Source: Lytechinus variegatus (lineage: Eukaryota; Echinodermata; Echinoidea; Temnopleuroida; Toxopneustidae). Taken from it: a stretch of DNA of 64,000 nt. The stretch covers positions 1,798,001-1,862,000 of the forward strand of contig NC_054752.1 of assembly GCF_018143015.1 (NCBI RefSeq), given 5' to 3'. This document shows, one piece after another, positions 1-10,864 of the stretch. Position 1 is the first letter of the stretch. Each line of letters opens with the position of its first letter. Position numbers and translations under genes: made by a program. The notes under the pieces are model-generated. The model did not search any database, was not told the origin of the DNA, and saw only the letters and a list, made by a program, of their open reading frames with translations.

Positions 1-429
1 ATTAAAAGCTCCGAAAAGAGTGCAAATGACGCAGCACGTGGGAACTTGCCAAAGACAAAACATCAGCCTAGTGGGTCTGGCAAGGGTTTCAATCCGAGAG
101 CTTCAAACCCTTCAATTAGAAAAAGTGATAGAGGCAAATCTCAACGGCGCGTTAACAAGTACCATGTCACCGTCACCAAACGGTTAGCTATTGTTGTCCT
201 GGCATTCTTCTTCTGCATGCTTCCTTTTGGTATCAATGTTGTTCTTCCTGACAGCGCCGACATGGCTGTTCCTTGGACTGCGTTACTCATGACCGTTAAT
301 AGTTGCATCAATCCTCTGATCTACGCCAGGACAATGCCAGAGTTTCGTAAGGTGATGTGGGCCATCATCCGGTGTCGCTTTCAAGAAATTCCGGAGCCAC
401 TCGCTTGCATTCGTCGTCAACGATTTTAA
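1..429 (+). CDS. Rhodopsin-class GPCR, C-terminal part (5' end outside window)
   Basis: The frame is open from base 1 to the TAA at 427-429 (142 codons), so the gene begins before the window. The visible part is a Ser/Lys/Arg-rich third intracellular loop (about residues 1-58), then TM6 with a CMLPF motif where CWLP is usual, a short loop, and TM7 ending in the class-A signature NPLIY. After it come a helix-8-like stretch (EFRKVMWAIIRC) and a short basic tail. No intron interrupts this part. The family role is to couple an extracellular ligand to G proteins at the plasma membrane. TM6-TM7 alone do not identify the ligand, and aminergic, peptide or orphan receptors all remain possible. The class is clear, the subfamily is not. 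Confidence 0.9.
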   Translation: MKSSEKSANDAARGNLPKTKHQPSGSGKGFNPRASNPSIRKSDRGKSQRRVNKYHVTVTKRLAIVVLAFFFCMLPFGINVVLPDSADMAVPWTALLMTVNSCINPLIYARTMPEFRKVMWAIIRCRFQEIPEPLACIRRQRF

Positions 430-719
430 GAGAGCATGATGACATTGTCAAAAAAGTTGAATAACACGAAGTATGCACTCTTGCCTAGAATTAAAATAAG
501 TTACTTTACTGCCGAACGATACATGATATAAACATTAAAAAACAATAATCGGCAACCCAACAAATATGACATAAGGGGAAAAAAAAGAAGCAAGTCACAA
601 AAAATTATTTGCTGTAAAGAAAACAAAATCAGCCCGCAATTAATGTGAACTTTTTAACTCAACTCACCCACGCACTAATCTCATTATGGTTTTAGTACTT
701 CTTAGCAGGAATTAAAGTG

Positions 720-725
720 AATAAA
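720..725 (+). other. Candidate polyadenylation signal of the GPCR gene
   Basis: This is the first AATAAA downstream of the GPCR stop codon, about 290 bases after it, in an AT-rich stretch without other features. AT-rich DNA produces this hexamer by chance, so the assignment is tentative. Confidence 0.35.
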
Positions 726-1107
726 ACTTAAGTATAACAGAATGAAATTCTAAAGGAAAGTACAAAACACAAACTACAGCTTAATGCCAAAGATTTAGTA
801 ATGTTTTAGTATATCAAGTATTGTCAGTATACGATTATACCTTTGTGTGATTGATACGTTGAAGAGGCGTAAATCATCAAAATCAGAAGGGATGGGTGCA
901 TGAATGGGCGGCGCGATCTCGCGAGTGTTGTGGAGGGGTGGGGGGGGGGGGATTGATAACAAAGGTACAATTTCTACAAGTTTATGATCAACCAATGAAA
1001 TTGAATGATTTTAGCGAGAAGTTTGATTTCAAATATTGCTCATTGTTATGATAATAATAAAACACATTTTCAGAATAATACAACATATTTTAAGTGCTGT
1101 TAAATGT

Positions 1108-1598
1108 AATTATTATTAGTTATTTATTGTAAAGCGCTTTGATCTTATTTTTGGTAAAGCGTTATGTAAGTACCTGTTATGTATGCATGTATATGCTTTA
1201 TACAGATCTATGTACCCCCAACAAATTATAATTATTTGTTTGGCGTCACCTGTGCCTGGGAGGCGAAAATCGAACTGAATCACTATGACCCGCAGGTCTC
1301 TCCTCCCGATATAACTGATTTGGGGGAATGCAGGTGGACCACTACACCGGCACTTATACGAATAGTTCAATGGGTTCTTAACGTGCAAAGGTGGTGACTC
1401 TCCTCTACACGGGGCCTCCATTTAACGTCCTATCCGAGGGACGGAGTGTTTTCCATTGTAACATAGCCTGCATCTATGAAACGTGGGAGAGACGTTTGCA
1501 CACAACGCACTGGCTTCAGTCATCCGCCCGGGGTGGACTCGAACCCACGATCTTTGGTTCGACGGGCAGACGCGTTACCGACTGAGCCAACACCGCTC
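1108..1598 (-). repeat. tRNA-derived SINE, full-length
   Basis: Read on the minus strand, the element starts near 1598 with a tRNA-like head. An A box (TGGCTCAGTCGG, 1578-1589) and a perfect B box (GGGTTCGAGTCC, 1534-1545) form an internal RNA polymerase III promoter. A body of about 350 bp follows, then a tail with AAAGCGCTTTAC and an ATT-rich end near 1110. A true tRNA gene is unlikely, because no matching acceptor stem closes the head and the transcript would run on into the SINE body. Confidence 0.8.
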
Positions 1599-1740
1599 TA
1601 ATTATTATTATTTATTTATTTATTGTAAAGCTCTGTGATCATAATTTTGGTAAAGCGCTATATAAGTACCTGTTATGTATGCATGTATGTCTGTATATGT
1701 TTTTATACAGATTTATGTAGCCCCCAAAAATTCGACTTAG
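1599..1740 (-). repeat. Truncated second SINE copy (3' tail only)
   Basis: This stretch repeats, in the same order, the tail of the neighbouring SINE: ATT-rich end, GTAAAGC..., then TAAGTACCTGTTATGTATGCATGTAT and a CCCCCAA-like stretch. The tRNA head is missing, so it is a 5'-truncated or interrupted copy directly abutting the full SINE. Confidence 0.65.
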
Positions 1741-2351
1741 GTAGTGTGATTTACCTGTATATCACCTTATTTTAATGAGTCGCCTGTACATCTTCTTCTT
1801 TTCAATGCTTTTTTTTGGTATTGAATATATATAATCAGATCAAGTGACAAATTCATTACATTGACTAAAGATCATTTTGTTGCATTTGTAGCAACATAGT
1901 TACTTTATTTTGCTCCTTCCTTAATTTGCTATCTAGGAATTTGGTCAATTTTTCAACTTTTATCATTTAACTTCTTTTGATCCCATCATATATAGATATA
2001 TTTTTGTATTCTGTTTGTAAAAAATACTTGTCTACTGAGTCACTTTTGTACCTTACTTTATCCATTGTATCCATCATATTTGTTAGGATTTGATATGTTT
2101 ATGCAGTATTTTCGTGTTATGAATGTTATATAAATGTCAAAAATACAAAATCAGTGGTCGGAGGTAACCAAAGAAAAGGTGAAAACGAAACGAAGAGACT
2201 AAAAATAGAGGTATGGCTCTCAAAGGAAGGGGGTGGACCTGATGTCTCTCAACCCACCACTTAGATCTGCCCTTCGTATGATTTTAAAGTAAGATACACA
2301 AATAATATGATCTGCACATTCTTACTAATATGCAGTAGCGTGTATCCTATT

Positions 2352-3025
2352 AACATGAATATACCACTGTGCTGCGGTCTTTAATACCACATGCAAATGG
2401 GAATCTAAGTGCAGTATAAAAGGGATGGTCCAGGCTGAAAATATCAAAATCAGATAACAAATAATGAAATGATTGAATTTAAAAAGTTTATCAATATTTT
2501 GTGAAAACAGTTACATGCACATCGTCATGAATATTCATTAGGTGGGCTGATGATGTCATATCCCCACTTTCCTTTTTGTTTTATTACATTGAAATCATAA
2601 TTGTTTCATTTTTTTCATACCAGTGTAAATGATGTGTCTCCATTATGATGAAATAAATTGCGGTAATAAATGATTAATGCACTTAGTCAGTTGTCAATCC
2701 AATAAATAGTTCTTGGTAGAAATTTGTTGAATAAACCCAATTTCATATAATAAAATACAAAAGAACAAGGGGAGTTATGACATCATCAACCCACCTAATG
2801 AATATTCATGAAGACATGCCTAAAACTGTTTCACCAGAATAATGCAAATCTTTAAAGTTCAATAAATTTGTTGTTATCCGATTTTGATCAAATTTTCAGC
2901 ACTTTGCTTCGTGAATTTTACACTATTTATTGAGGCATACATATCTCCAGCCTGGATCATCCCTTTAACATGAACTTACCACTGTGGTGCAGTCTTTAAT
3001 AGCACCATGGAACTGTGAATCTAAG
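2352..3025. repeat. Foldback MITE flanked by 59-bp direct repeats
   Basis: Outer arms match as inverted repeats: AAAGGGATGGTCCAGGCTG near 2418 against the reverse complement of CAGCCTGGATCATCCCTTT ending near 2964. The match extends inward to the CCCACCTAATGAATATTCATGA segment on one arm and its complement on the other (about 2530 and 2795). Immediately outside lie two imperfect direct repeats of 59 bp, 2352-2410 and 2967-3025, both containing ACCACTGTG and GAATCTAAGT. They are much longer than a normal target-site duplication. Confidence 0.75.
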
Positions 3026-3898
3026 TAAAGCATTAAGTCGCACATGTTAATCTGTTTAAACCCCCCTCCCCTGGTAGTACATTATTCATGCTTTCCAATG
3101 AATTCATATTAATTTTCTTTCAATTTTTTTTCTTATTCTGAAAGATACTAAACAAATAAAAAAACAACAATGGTTCCTTTCATATGATTCAATTTTATTT
3201 ACCCAAAACTAAGTTTTCAAACATTTTACACAATGATAATCTGTCCTTCAAACCACAATTTGTAATTTGAATTAATACCTGAGGGCCATGTGACAATCCT
3301 GTACACCATATTGATCAATGTCATAGATTTTTTTTTCTTTTTACATACATGTACAAATATCAGTATAAATTTCATACACCTGAGATCCTACCAGCATGCT
3401 ACATATTTACAGTTTTATTGATTTTTCCCCTCTTCACATCTTAGACTTTTCTGTCTTTTTATTAGTGTATGGGTAAACATCACGAATACTTTATCAAAAT
3501 TAAGATAAAGTGATATAAGAATTTATATATATTGCTTGAAGTGATGAATGAAATTTGATATACATTTTGACCACTGAAGGTATTAAAATTGATTGGCAGC
3601 AGGTGTTAAAAACACATATAAAGGTATTGAATAGTAATATTGGAAATGTAGAAAGCAAAACATTGAATCTTGCTTTATCATGATCAATGGTTTCTTATAC
3701 ATATTCTAGCTGTGCAAAACAGATTGACATCACAAATGATTTTTATGCTAATCATTACAAACTTCAAATTGGCAATATGATTATAACAAAATAAGTAGTA
3801 AAGAGCAAATTACCAATTTTTTTGAAAACTTTTGCTAATATCATTCATTTCGTTGTTATCTCACCCTTTCCCCCCAGAGTATGAAAGAGTAGAAGCTT

Positions 3899-4235
3899 AA
3901 AGGGGAAATTCACCCTGGAGAAAAGTTTGTTGTAAAATAGCAAAAATAAAAAATAATAAAAAATATATTAGTGAATGTTTGAGAAGAGTTAAGAAGATAA
4001 AGTTATTAGAATGTTAAGTTTTGGATTTGTGATGTCATCAACGAGCAGCTACCGCATATGTTATGTAATATAAAATGCATAAATTTACATTTTTTAGTGG
4101 TTCCTGGTGACTTTTTTACAATTAAAATTCTAATAACTTTTTTTATTCTTTGATGGATTTTTCTCACACCTGTGGCAACATTTCCATCATTTTTTGCGCT
4201 ATTTTTACAATAAAATTTTGTCAGGGTGAACTTTG
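3899..4235. repeat. Short foldback MITE (TTCACCCTG family)
   Basis: It starts AAAGGGGAAATTCACCCTG and ends with the inverted CAGGGTGAACTTT. The inner arms TTTGTTGTAAAATAGC and TACAATAAAATTTTG are also inverted. A longer relative lies at 25116-25632 with the same ends. Confidence 0.7.
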
Positions 4236-5898
4236 TTACCAATTTGAGGACCAATATCAGATTCAGCTTGAAATCCAAGTACCTCTATGGCTTAATAAAT
4301 ATTGATATAATTCACTGAACCATTCTTAAATGGCCTTGCATTACTCAGTTATTCTCCATGTAAACAATTACAAAAATTCCTCACTATGGGCTTATGTCAT
4401 TTCAAAGCTCTGCTTCAACATAAGAAAATATATATACTTCCAAGTCAGGAAAGCAACATAACAGCTCAGAAAAAAACAAGAAACATGTCCACAGTTCTTA
4501 GAAAACTTCAAATTAAAATCTTATGATGATTGCTGCTACAGTGCACCTCACATTTAGTTTATGAATGCCTATACTTATCTTTATAATTGAAAAATATTGA
4601 CAGACAAGAGCATCTGAAAGAATAATCTTCAAAAACGAGACATGAAAATTTTATACATGATATTCATTCTGCCATCCCATGACAAATAGAAGCAACTTTT
4701 TTTTTTTTTCAAAATTGACTCTTCTTGATTTTGGAGATTTTCTGGATGCTTGACATGATGCTCAGGGAATTGTAGTCACATAATCCCAATTTTTTAAATA
4801 TAGACATTTCAAAAGAAAATAACTATATGTATTTTTTTAATGGCACATTTTCTTCATTTACTTGTACTATAGAGCTGCTTCATTTTGTCATGAGATACAG
4901 CATAAGTGATCATTGTAGTAAAAAAATTCTTTTTTTTGGAAAAAAAAGTTGCTGCTTTATCAATATGGTTACTTGGCATGTTGATGCCACAGGTAAGAGG
5001 AGAGGTAAGAGATATTAAATGAGAAACAGAGAAATATGAGAGAGAGAAACCAAATATCAGCATTAGCGTGACAATTACAGAGAAAAGGCTACAAGAAACG
5101 TAAAAAACAAAAATTGTTTTTTGCGACTGTAGCGCAAGAAATTAATACTGAGCAAATAAAAATTAAACACGAGCACAACATATACAGTACAGACAAAAAG
5201 TTGCAAATAAACTAGTGCTGTAAACATCATAATTTATCAAAATTCAAATAAAAAAAAGCTATTTTCAATTAAATTCTGACATGATTGAATAGAGCAATTT
5301 CAATAATAGGTGGGATATCATTTTTGGTGGGATATATTTTGCAAGTATACCTATTGCCACTCAGGGAAATTGTCCCATTTTGGCAATCATAATCATATGT
5401 ATTTTCAGCACAATATGATAATCCAGTATAGTTAAAGCAAGTTTTTGGACCTGTCCTTTACACAAAAAAGATGCGACCAAATCTAAATCAAGTGTAAATG
5501 TAAGTCTATGATAAACCATGTACAATAAGTTTTACAATTGATTGTAATTAAAAATATCTCTTTGCATTACACCCTCCTGGGCCTCCGTCTTAGAAAGAGT
5601 TGTCATCGATCTGAACAACCAGAACTATGGAAAGCCATCAACATCTAAGCTGCATGTTTGTTCAAAATATTTTCCAGATATGTTTATTTATACATTCATT
5701 TTTTCTTGAAAATTAAGTGTGTTTCTCTATATTTACAAAGGACATAGTGCAAAATTCCTGTAGAAATTACGACATTGATGGATTTCCAAGTAGCTGAGGT
5801 AGATTGGATCAATCATAACTCTTTTTTTAAGATGGAGCCCAGATACTCTTATACAAAGCATGTGTCATTTGTTTCTTTCATGTGAAAGTTCGCATAGA

Positions 5899-6118
5899 GG
5901 GTGTTGCAAGAAAATATTTGCAATCAATTTCATTTTTTTGTTGTCGCTAATTTACAATTGATATATAAATCATAAACATAGCAAAATTGATTTTAACTTC
6001 TTGTTGCAAGGAGCAGATCAGTAATCAAGTGCAAATTTACTATAAATTGCAAAACTTATGATTGATTTGGGGACCCAATATTGACTTGCAATTGATTACA
6101 AGTTTCATGCAACACCCC
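5899..6118. repeat. Foldback MITE (GGGTGTTGCA family)
   Basis: The left end GGGTGTTGCAAGAAAA and right end TTTCATGCAACACCCC are inverted copies. Both arms continue with TTGCAATCAATT-like sequence. A second copy of about 214 bp with the same ends lies in calpain-7 intron 6 at 49647-49860. Confidence 0.75.
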
Positions 6119-7146
6119 ATTTAAAGAGGAAATTTCTTTGGTTCCAAATAAGATTTGACTTCTGGGCAAATTCAATACTTTCAGTCCTCTTAGTTAATTC
6201 TTACATAATCTTCAATAGGTAGAAACTAGAATATAACTACAATCGGCTACTTTATTGAAAATATATTCTATATGATCCATGACTACTCATATTTCATTTG
6301 CTCAATTCTGGCAGATTTGAATATTTGAGATACTGAGCTCTCTGAATACAATGGACTTACAATCACCATTACCTACATTTACATGTACCTAATCAGGCCA
6401 TAGTTGACACCATCTGCTGCTTAACAACCAATTTGGACACCATGTTAAGAGGACAAACAAGAACCTTGGCAACGCACCCTTTACCTGTGAATGCTAACAC
6501 TGGGCAGACAACATCGCTGCAGCATTCTGCTATTTGCTGCAAATCTATATCAAGTGCATGCATGCATTTATCACCTTTTCCCGCCAACATTTCTCAAGTT
6601 TATGGAAATATTTGCCATGATGCTGCTAAACTGTCGGTATGCAGTAGAAGGATAAGTCATTGTATTGATTACTGCAGTTTCAACATCCCACAACACTGCA
6701 AGGAGTAATAAGTCTAAACTCAATCGTAATTGCTCATGATGGGGTGAGAATGAATATTCTCTAACACCCTTGCTTGTCCTCTGAGGGCGTGCTTGGGTCT
6801 CTTAGGCCGTGTCACATCACATATACAGGGTCTAAGATGTATAAGACGGATGTTCCTTTGCATCTGCACAAAATTACTTTTTGGTGGTAAAAGGACATCT
6901 TTAAAAGACTTTAAAATCTGCCATTTGGTCATCAACAACTTATTCTACTTTCCATTTGGTCACATCCCACATGGTCCAATCCAAATTCATCTACAACCAA
7001 CTATGTCTATTGATCTTTGGTCCATTTGCCACTGGACTTGGTGCTTTTACCATTGTGTATAACTTCCTGTTAGTCTACTCCCATTTCATCTAATATCGAT
7101 TTGTTATTTGAACACCACTTAGTCTATATGATGGAATGAATCGGTA

Positions 7147-7433
7147 TTAAGGCTTGGTCCCACTGCCCTTACAGATTCAGAAAGGATGTAAAATGGAAAA
7201 GAATCTTGCCATCCGTTGCAAAACGTTAAATATCTATTATGTACTCTTTGCATACGTGTATCTTACGCTCTATATCCATTGAGCATCCATCCACTGTGAT
7301 TTCATTGTTTGCCCATTTTGTCCATTGTCTGGAGCGGATGAAAACAGATGGAGTCACCCTAAAATTTTGCTTGTCCGCTGTATCCGTTATCGGCACGTTA
7401 AGTGTCCGTCGGTCAGTCGGACCTGGCCTTTAA
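7147..7433. repeat. TTAA-flanked MITE
   Basis: The ends TTAAGGCTTGGTCCCACTG and CAGTCGGACCTGGCCTTTAA are imperfect inverted repeats bounded by TTAA on each side. TTAA target sites are typical of piggyBac and Kolobok transposons. It codes for no recognisable protein. Confidence 0.6.
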
Positions 7434-9565
7434 CTTAATTATAATTTGACAAAGTGCAAAGTAAATAGAGGAAGTCTAAATTAGACTGGGCATTGTAATA
7501 AATGACAATTCATACTAATAACACTTAGACCAAACGATAGGTTTAACCATGATGGTATTTGATGATCTATGACAATCTGCTGGTAGACCAGATGGATACA
7601 AACTTTCATGTTTCTGAAACGCAATAATTCACATCCATCATGAACTGGTCAATGGTGTCCTCTAGAAGTGGAAGCATTGTGACAAATGCGTTCCTGTGTA
7701 AAATACCAACATCAACCCCTTTTCAGGTACTAACATTCTGATATTGCTCCACCTATCAAACACCAGGGAATATATAATACTGAATACAAATGGTGCTAAC
7801 AGAGGTATATGAAAAATATCCTGATTTTTCTTCTTTGCATCTCACATTTTCATATTTCAAATATTGAGAAATTGTTTGTTAATAAAAAAAAACTAAATCA
7901 AAATACAAAAACTCACTCCCTGCAATCATTGTTATTGTTGAGAAGCATAGAGATACCCACCATGGCATGGGAACACAGAGAGTAGAAATAAATTGCAAAA
8001 CCTGCAGTGGCCAATCAAATTTGCTATTGCAAGCCTGTCTTGATAACAGACCCATAATCTACCAATCACATTCATTGTTTGAAAGTAGCAATTGATTGCA
8101 GACTCACATAGGCTACTGTTTAACATGTGTACATCTATCACTATAAAATATACTTTCATTAACATGATAAGTATTCCATCATGTGACCTTATTATCTCAT
8201 ATAATCTTCAGATACTCATCTTGATTGATGGCATTGTTGTTGGGTTTTTTATTCAAATTATCACACCAAACCCCTAAATTGATTTATGTGATAATGATCA
8301 AGCAAATGTAAAGCAGGAGGCAAAGATCTGTTGACCAATTGAACCTGACATCCTCAAACTAACAATTAAATGTTAATTTTGAGACTTTCATTGAGCTTCA
8401 GAAAACACATAGCTTTAAAATGATCTATAACTTGTCAATTACATGATTGAATGAAGAAGAAATTCAATGGGAGCTTCAAAGAATGATGAGAAAACAAGGT
8501 TTGAAATTTATGTTCACTCCAGCATGAGGTCTCAGTGAAACTAGGATGTGAAAGAAAAAAGGGTGTCAAAGAAATTCTTCATTCTCAGGTTTAATTCAAA
8601 GCCTATCTATAGTTTTGGTAAATTCCTCCAAAGTGCATGTCACTATTTCGCTAAAGACAGACTTTAACTTTACCAAATTTCAAATTTGACTGTAAATAGA
8701 GAAAGAATTATTCTTTCAGAAAAGCCAATTTTCTATTTTTTCCTCTTTGAAGACCATTCACTGGCTATTTATTCTTGGTTTGGGGTGGCCGATTGCCCGA
8801 TCATTATTAATGTGTTTATGACATAGCTTGAATATCTACATGAACGTGGCTATCAGTTAAAATATCCTTGAAAATGACAGTCAGAAGCTCTTCTTTTAAT
8901 AATATTACACTTCAACATAGCACTACTAATAAGAGGTCAAACTATGTTATATCATTTTTGCTCATAAAGCTATCATTATCCTAAATAAACTTAAGTCTTT
9001 TTCTGAAATTCTATTCTTAAGTTCAATCTTTAATACCCATTGTTTGTCATCCCAGATAATCTTCTTGTTCATTTTAATATGTCCATAAAATTAGAAATAC
9101 ATGCACCAGCTCATACATGTATGAATTAATATACATAATGCTGAATAGAAAATATATATATGGCATATATAAACACAATACATGTATTTCACAGAACGGC
9201 AGTATTTGGCAATTATCAAAATATAATTTACAAAATAGACAAGGTTATTTACATTTATTATCTAGACTGGATTCATTCAATACCCAATTCACACATTTGC
9301 ATTTAGCAACTAAGAAAAAATGATTTAAAAGGAAGCTTGGTCTTCAATCACATAAATGGGTCACAGGGAGTGAGCTGGACCCCGTCATACAAAGAGTTGT
9401 GATTAATCACTTTAATACAACTATGGAAAGCCAGCGATGCCAAAACTTCAAATGCAAACATCCCTTCAAATTATTTTAATGATGAATTCTCTTATTATTG
9501 CTATCTCTTTTGTTTTACAAAAGCACTTGCTACGTTCAGTGGGGCATTTCAACAAATAGTATGCA

Positions 9566-9776
9566 GGCAGAGCTGCCAACAAGAAAAGGAACATTTCAGT
9601 ATTTTTGAAGCTGAAAATCAGTATTTCGGTGAGGAAATCAGTATTTTCAAAAAATACCAAAGGACCACACATACAACTGAAACTTTAGAAATCAGTATTT
9701 TACATGAAACTATCAGTATTCTTCTCACTTTTCAGTACTAAATACTGAAAATCAGTACTACTTGGCAGCTCTGTGC
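9566..9776. repeat. MITE with internal CAGTATTT repeats
   Basis: The inverted ends are GCAGAGCTGCCAA and TTGGCAGCTCTGTGC. Between them the words CAGTATTT or CAGTACTA recur at least seven times in both halves, so the element is also a degenerate tandem repeat. Confidence 0.65.
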
Positions 9777-10045
9777 AGGGAGCTGCTTTTTTGGAAAATA
9801 CATTTTAAATTTCTAGGTATTTTTTAGGGGTAAATTCATCTTTTCTGAACTAAGAACTAGGACAAACTGTTTGTTGTATCTGCTTATTTTCTTGTTCTAT
9901 ATTGTACATCATCTAATTCACTGGTGATAGCACAACATGTCATGAATAGAACATACTCTTCTGCAAGTCTGAATTAGTATTATATGAACAAAATGCAAGA
10001 TATCATGAGTTTTCCCTGGGAAATACCAAAGTGACTTACAATTCT

Positions 10046-10051
10046 TTTATT
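10046..10051 (-). other. Candidate polyadenylation signal of the dehydrogenase gene
   Basis: TTTATT on the plus strand reads AATAAA on the gene's strand, about 590 bases after the stop codon at 10644. I saw no nearer AATAAA or ATTAAA on that strand. Tentative. Confidence 0.3.
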
Positions 10052-10643
10052 CTTTAAAAGCTTCAAATCTTGTACTCAGACAGATTTAGAGGAATTAGTA
10101 AAACATATTCATCAAAATGATAGTTCACGAACATTTGGAAATTGAAATACTGTAAAACAAAATCATATAACAAGCCTTCTCACTTTAGAGCTATGCCACT
10201 GGAAGTAAAGACTATACATCCAAAATGTGCAAAACTGGAAAACTTGGATAGGTAGACAAAACCCTTTCATGGTTTGCCTACAGCAGCTCTCCTACACGGC
10301 AGGAAAGTCAATCTAAACAGCTTGTTGAAAAATTGTAGCATGCAGCAGTTTTACAGTGCACCTTGATTGAGTGAATGCTTACGATGTCTCTCTCACTGTG
10401 ACGTTACTGTTGTGTTTATAGGGGAAGAATGTAGAGTCCACACACGATGACTGCAGAAGACAGCTCCATTCAAAGCACCCTCTTGTGAAGACTGGTTCAT
10501 GAAACAAACAACCAGTGATTTTTCACTGACGACTTGTTACAAGCTATTGAACTCCTTGCATCTGATTGGCTAAGAGAATTTCTGCAAGTAAAAATCCCTG
10601 ACAGAATGCTTCTTTACAGGACACTCCCTTGTTCAACATGTCA

Positions 10644-10864
10644 TCAATTCTTCTTAATGATAGGAAATCCACCCATACTAATCAGATAGTCACTGATGAA
10701 GTTTGGTACATAAGAAAGTGGTATCCAGATGTATTTAGCATCCCAGCCGACTCCATATCTCGTCTTCGGCCACTGACTAAAGAGGGCGTGCTCCATTGCG
10801 TCACTCACCAGGTGGAGTTTTGTTGAAGTCCGATTATCAAGCATGTTACATACGTTTTGACGTA
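10644..10864 (-). CDS. Dehydrogenase coding exon 5 (C-terminus)
   Basis: The acceptor is TTTTACTTACCAG before TACGTC. The exon encodes a helix, then VSDAMEHALFS and the conserved TRYGVGWDAKYIWIPLSY tail, and stops at 10644. The phase joins exon 4 without a break. Confidence 0.92.

Larger units (their letters stand above)
430..10643. other. Intergenic region between GPCR and dehydrogenase genes
   Basis: No coding exon could be supported in these 10.2 kb. Reading frames here are short, lack recognisable domains, and several overlap inverted repeats. The region holds a SINE and a second SINE tail (1108-1740), and foldback or TIR elements at 2352-3025, 3899-4235, 5899-6118, 7147-7433 and 9566-9776. 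The rest is AT-rich unique-looking sequence. The dehydrogenase 3' UTR probably occupies the last several hundred bases. Confidence 0.7.

Noticed and set aside
1520..1597. A functional tRNA gene on the minus strand
   Set aside because: A and B boxes are good, but no seven-base acceptor stem pairs around them and the sequence continues into a SINE body.
6393..7062. Overlapping Cys/His-rich frames of 65-91 codons
   Set aside because: Cys and His do not fall in a zinc-finger spacing, both strands are open, and no splice or family evidence supports a gene.
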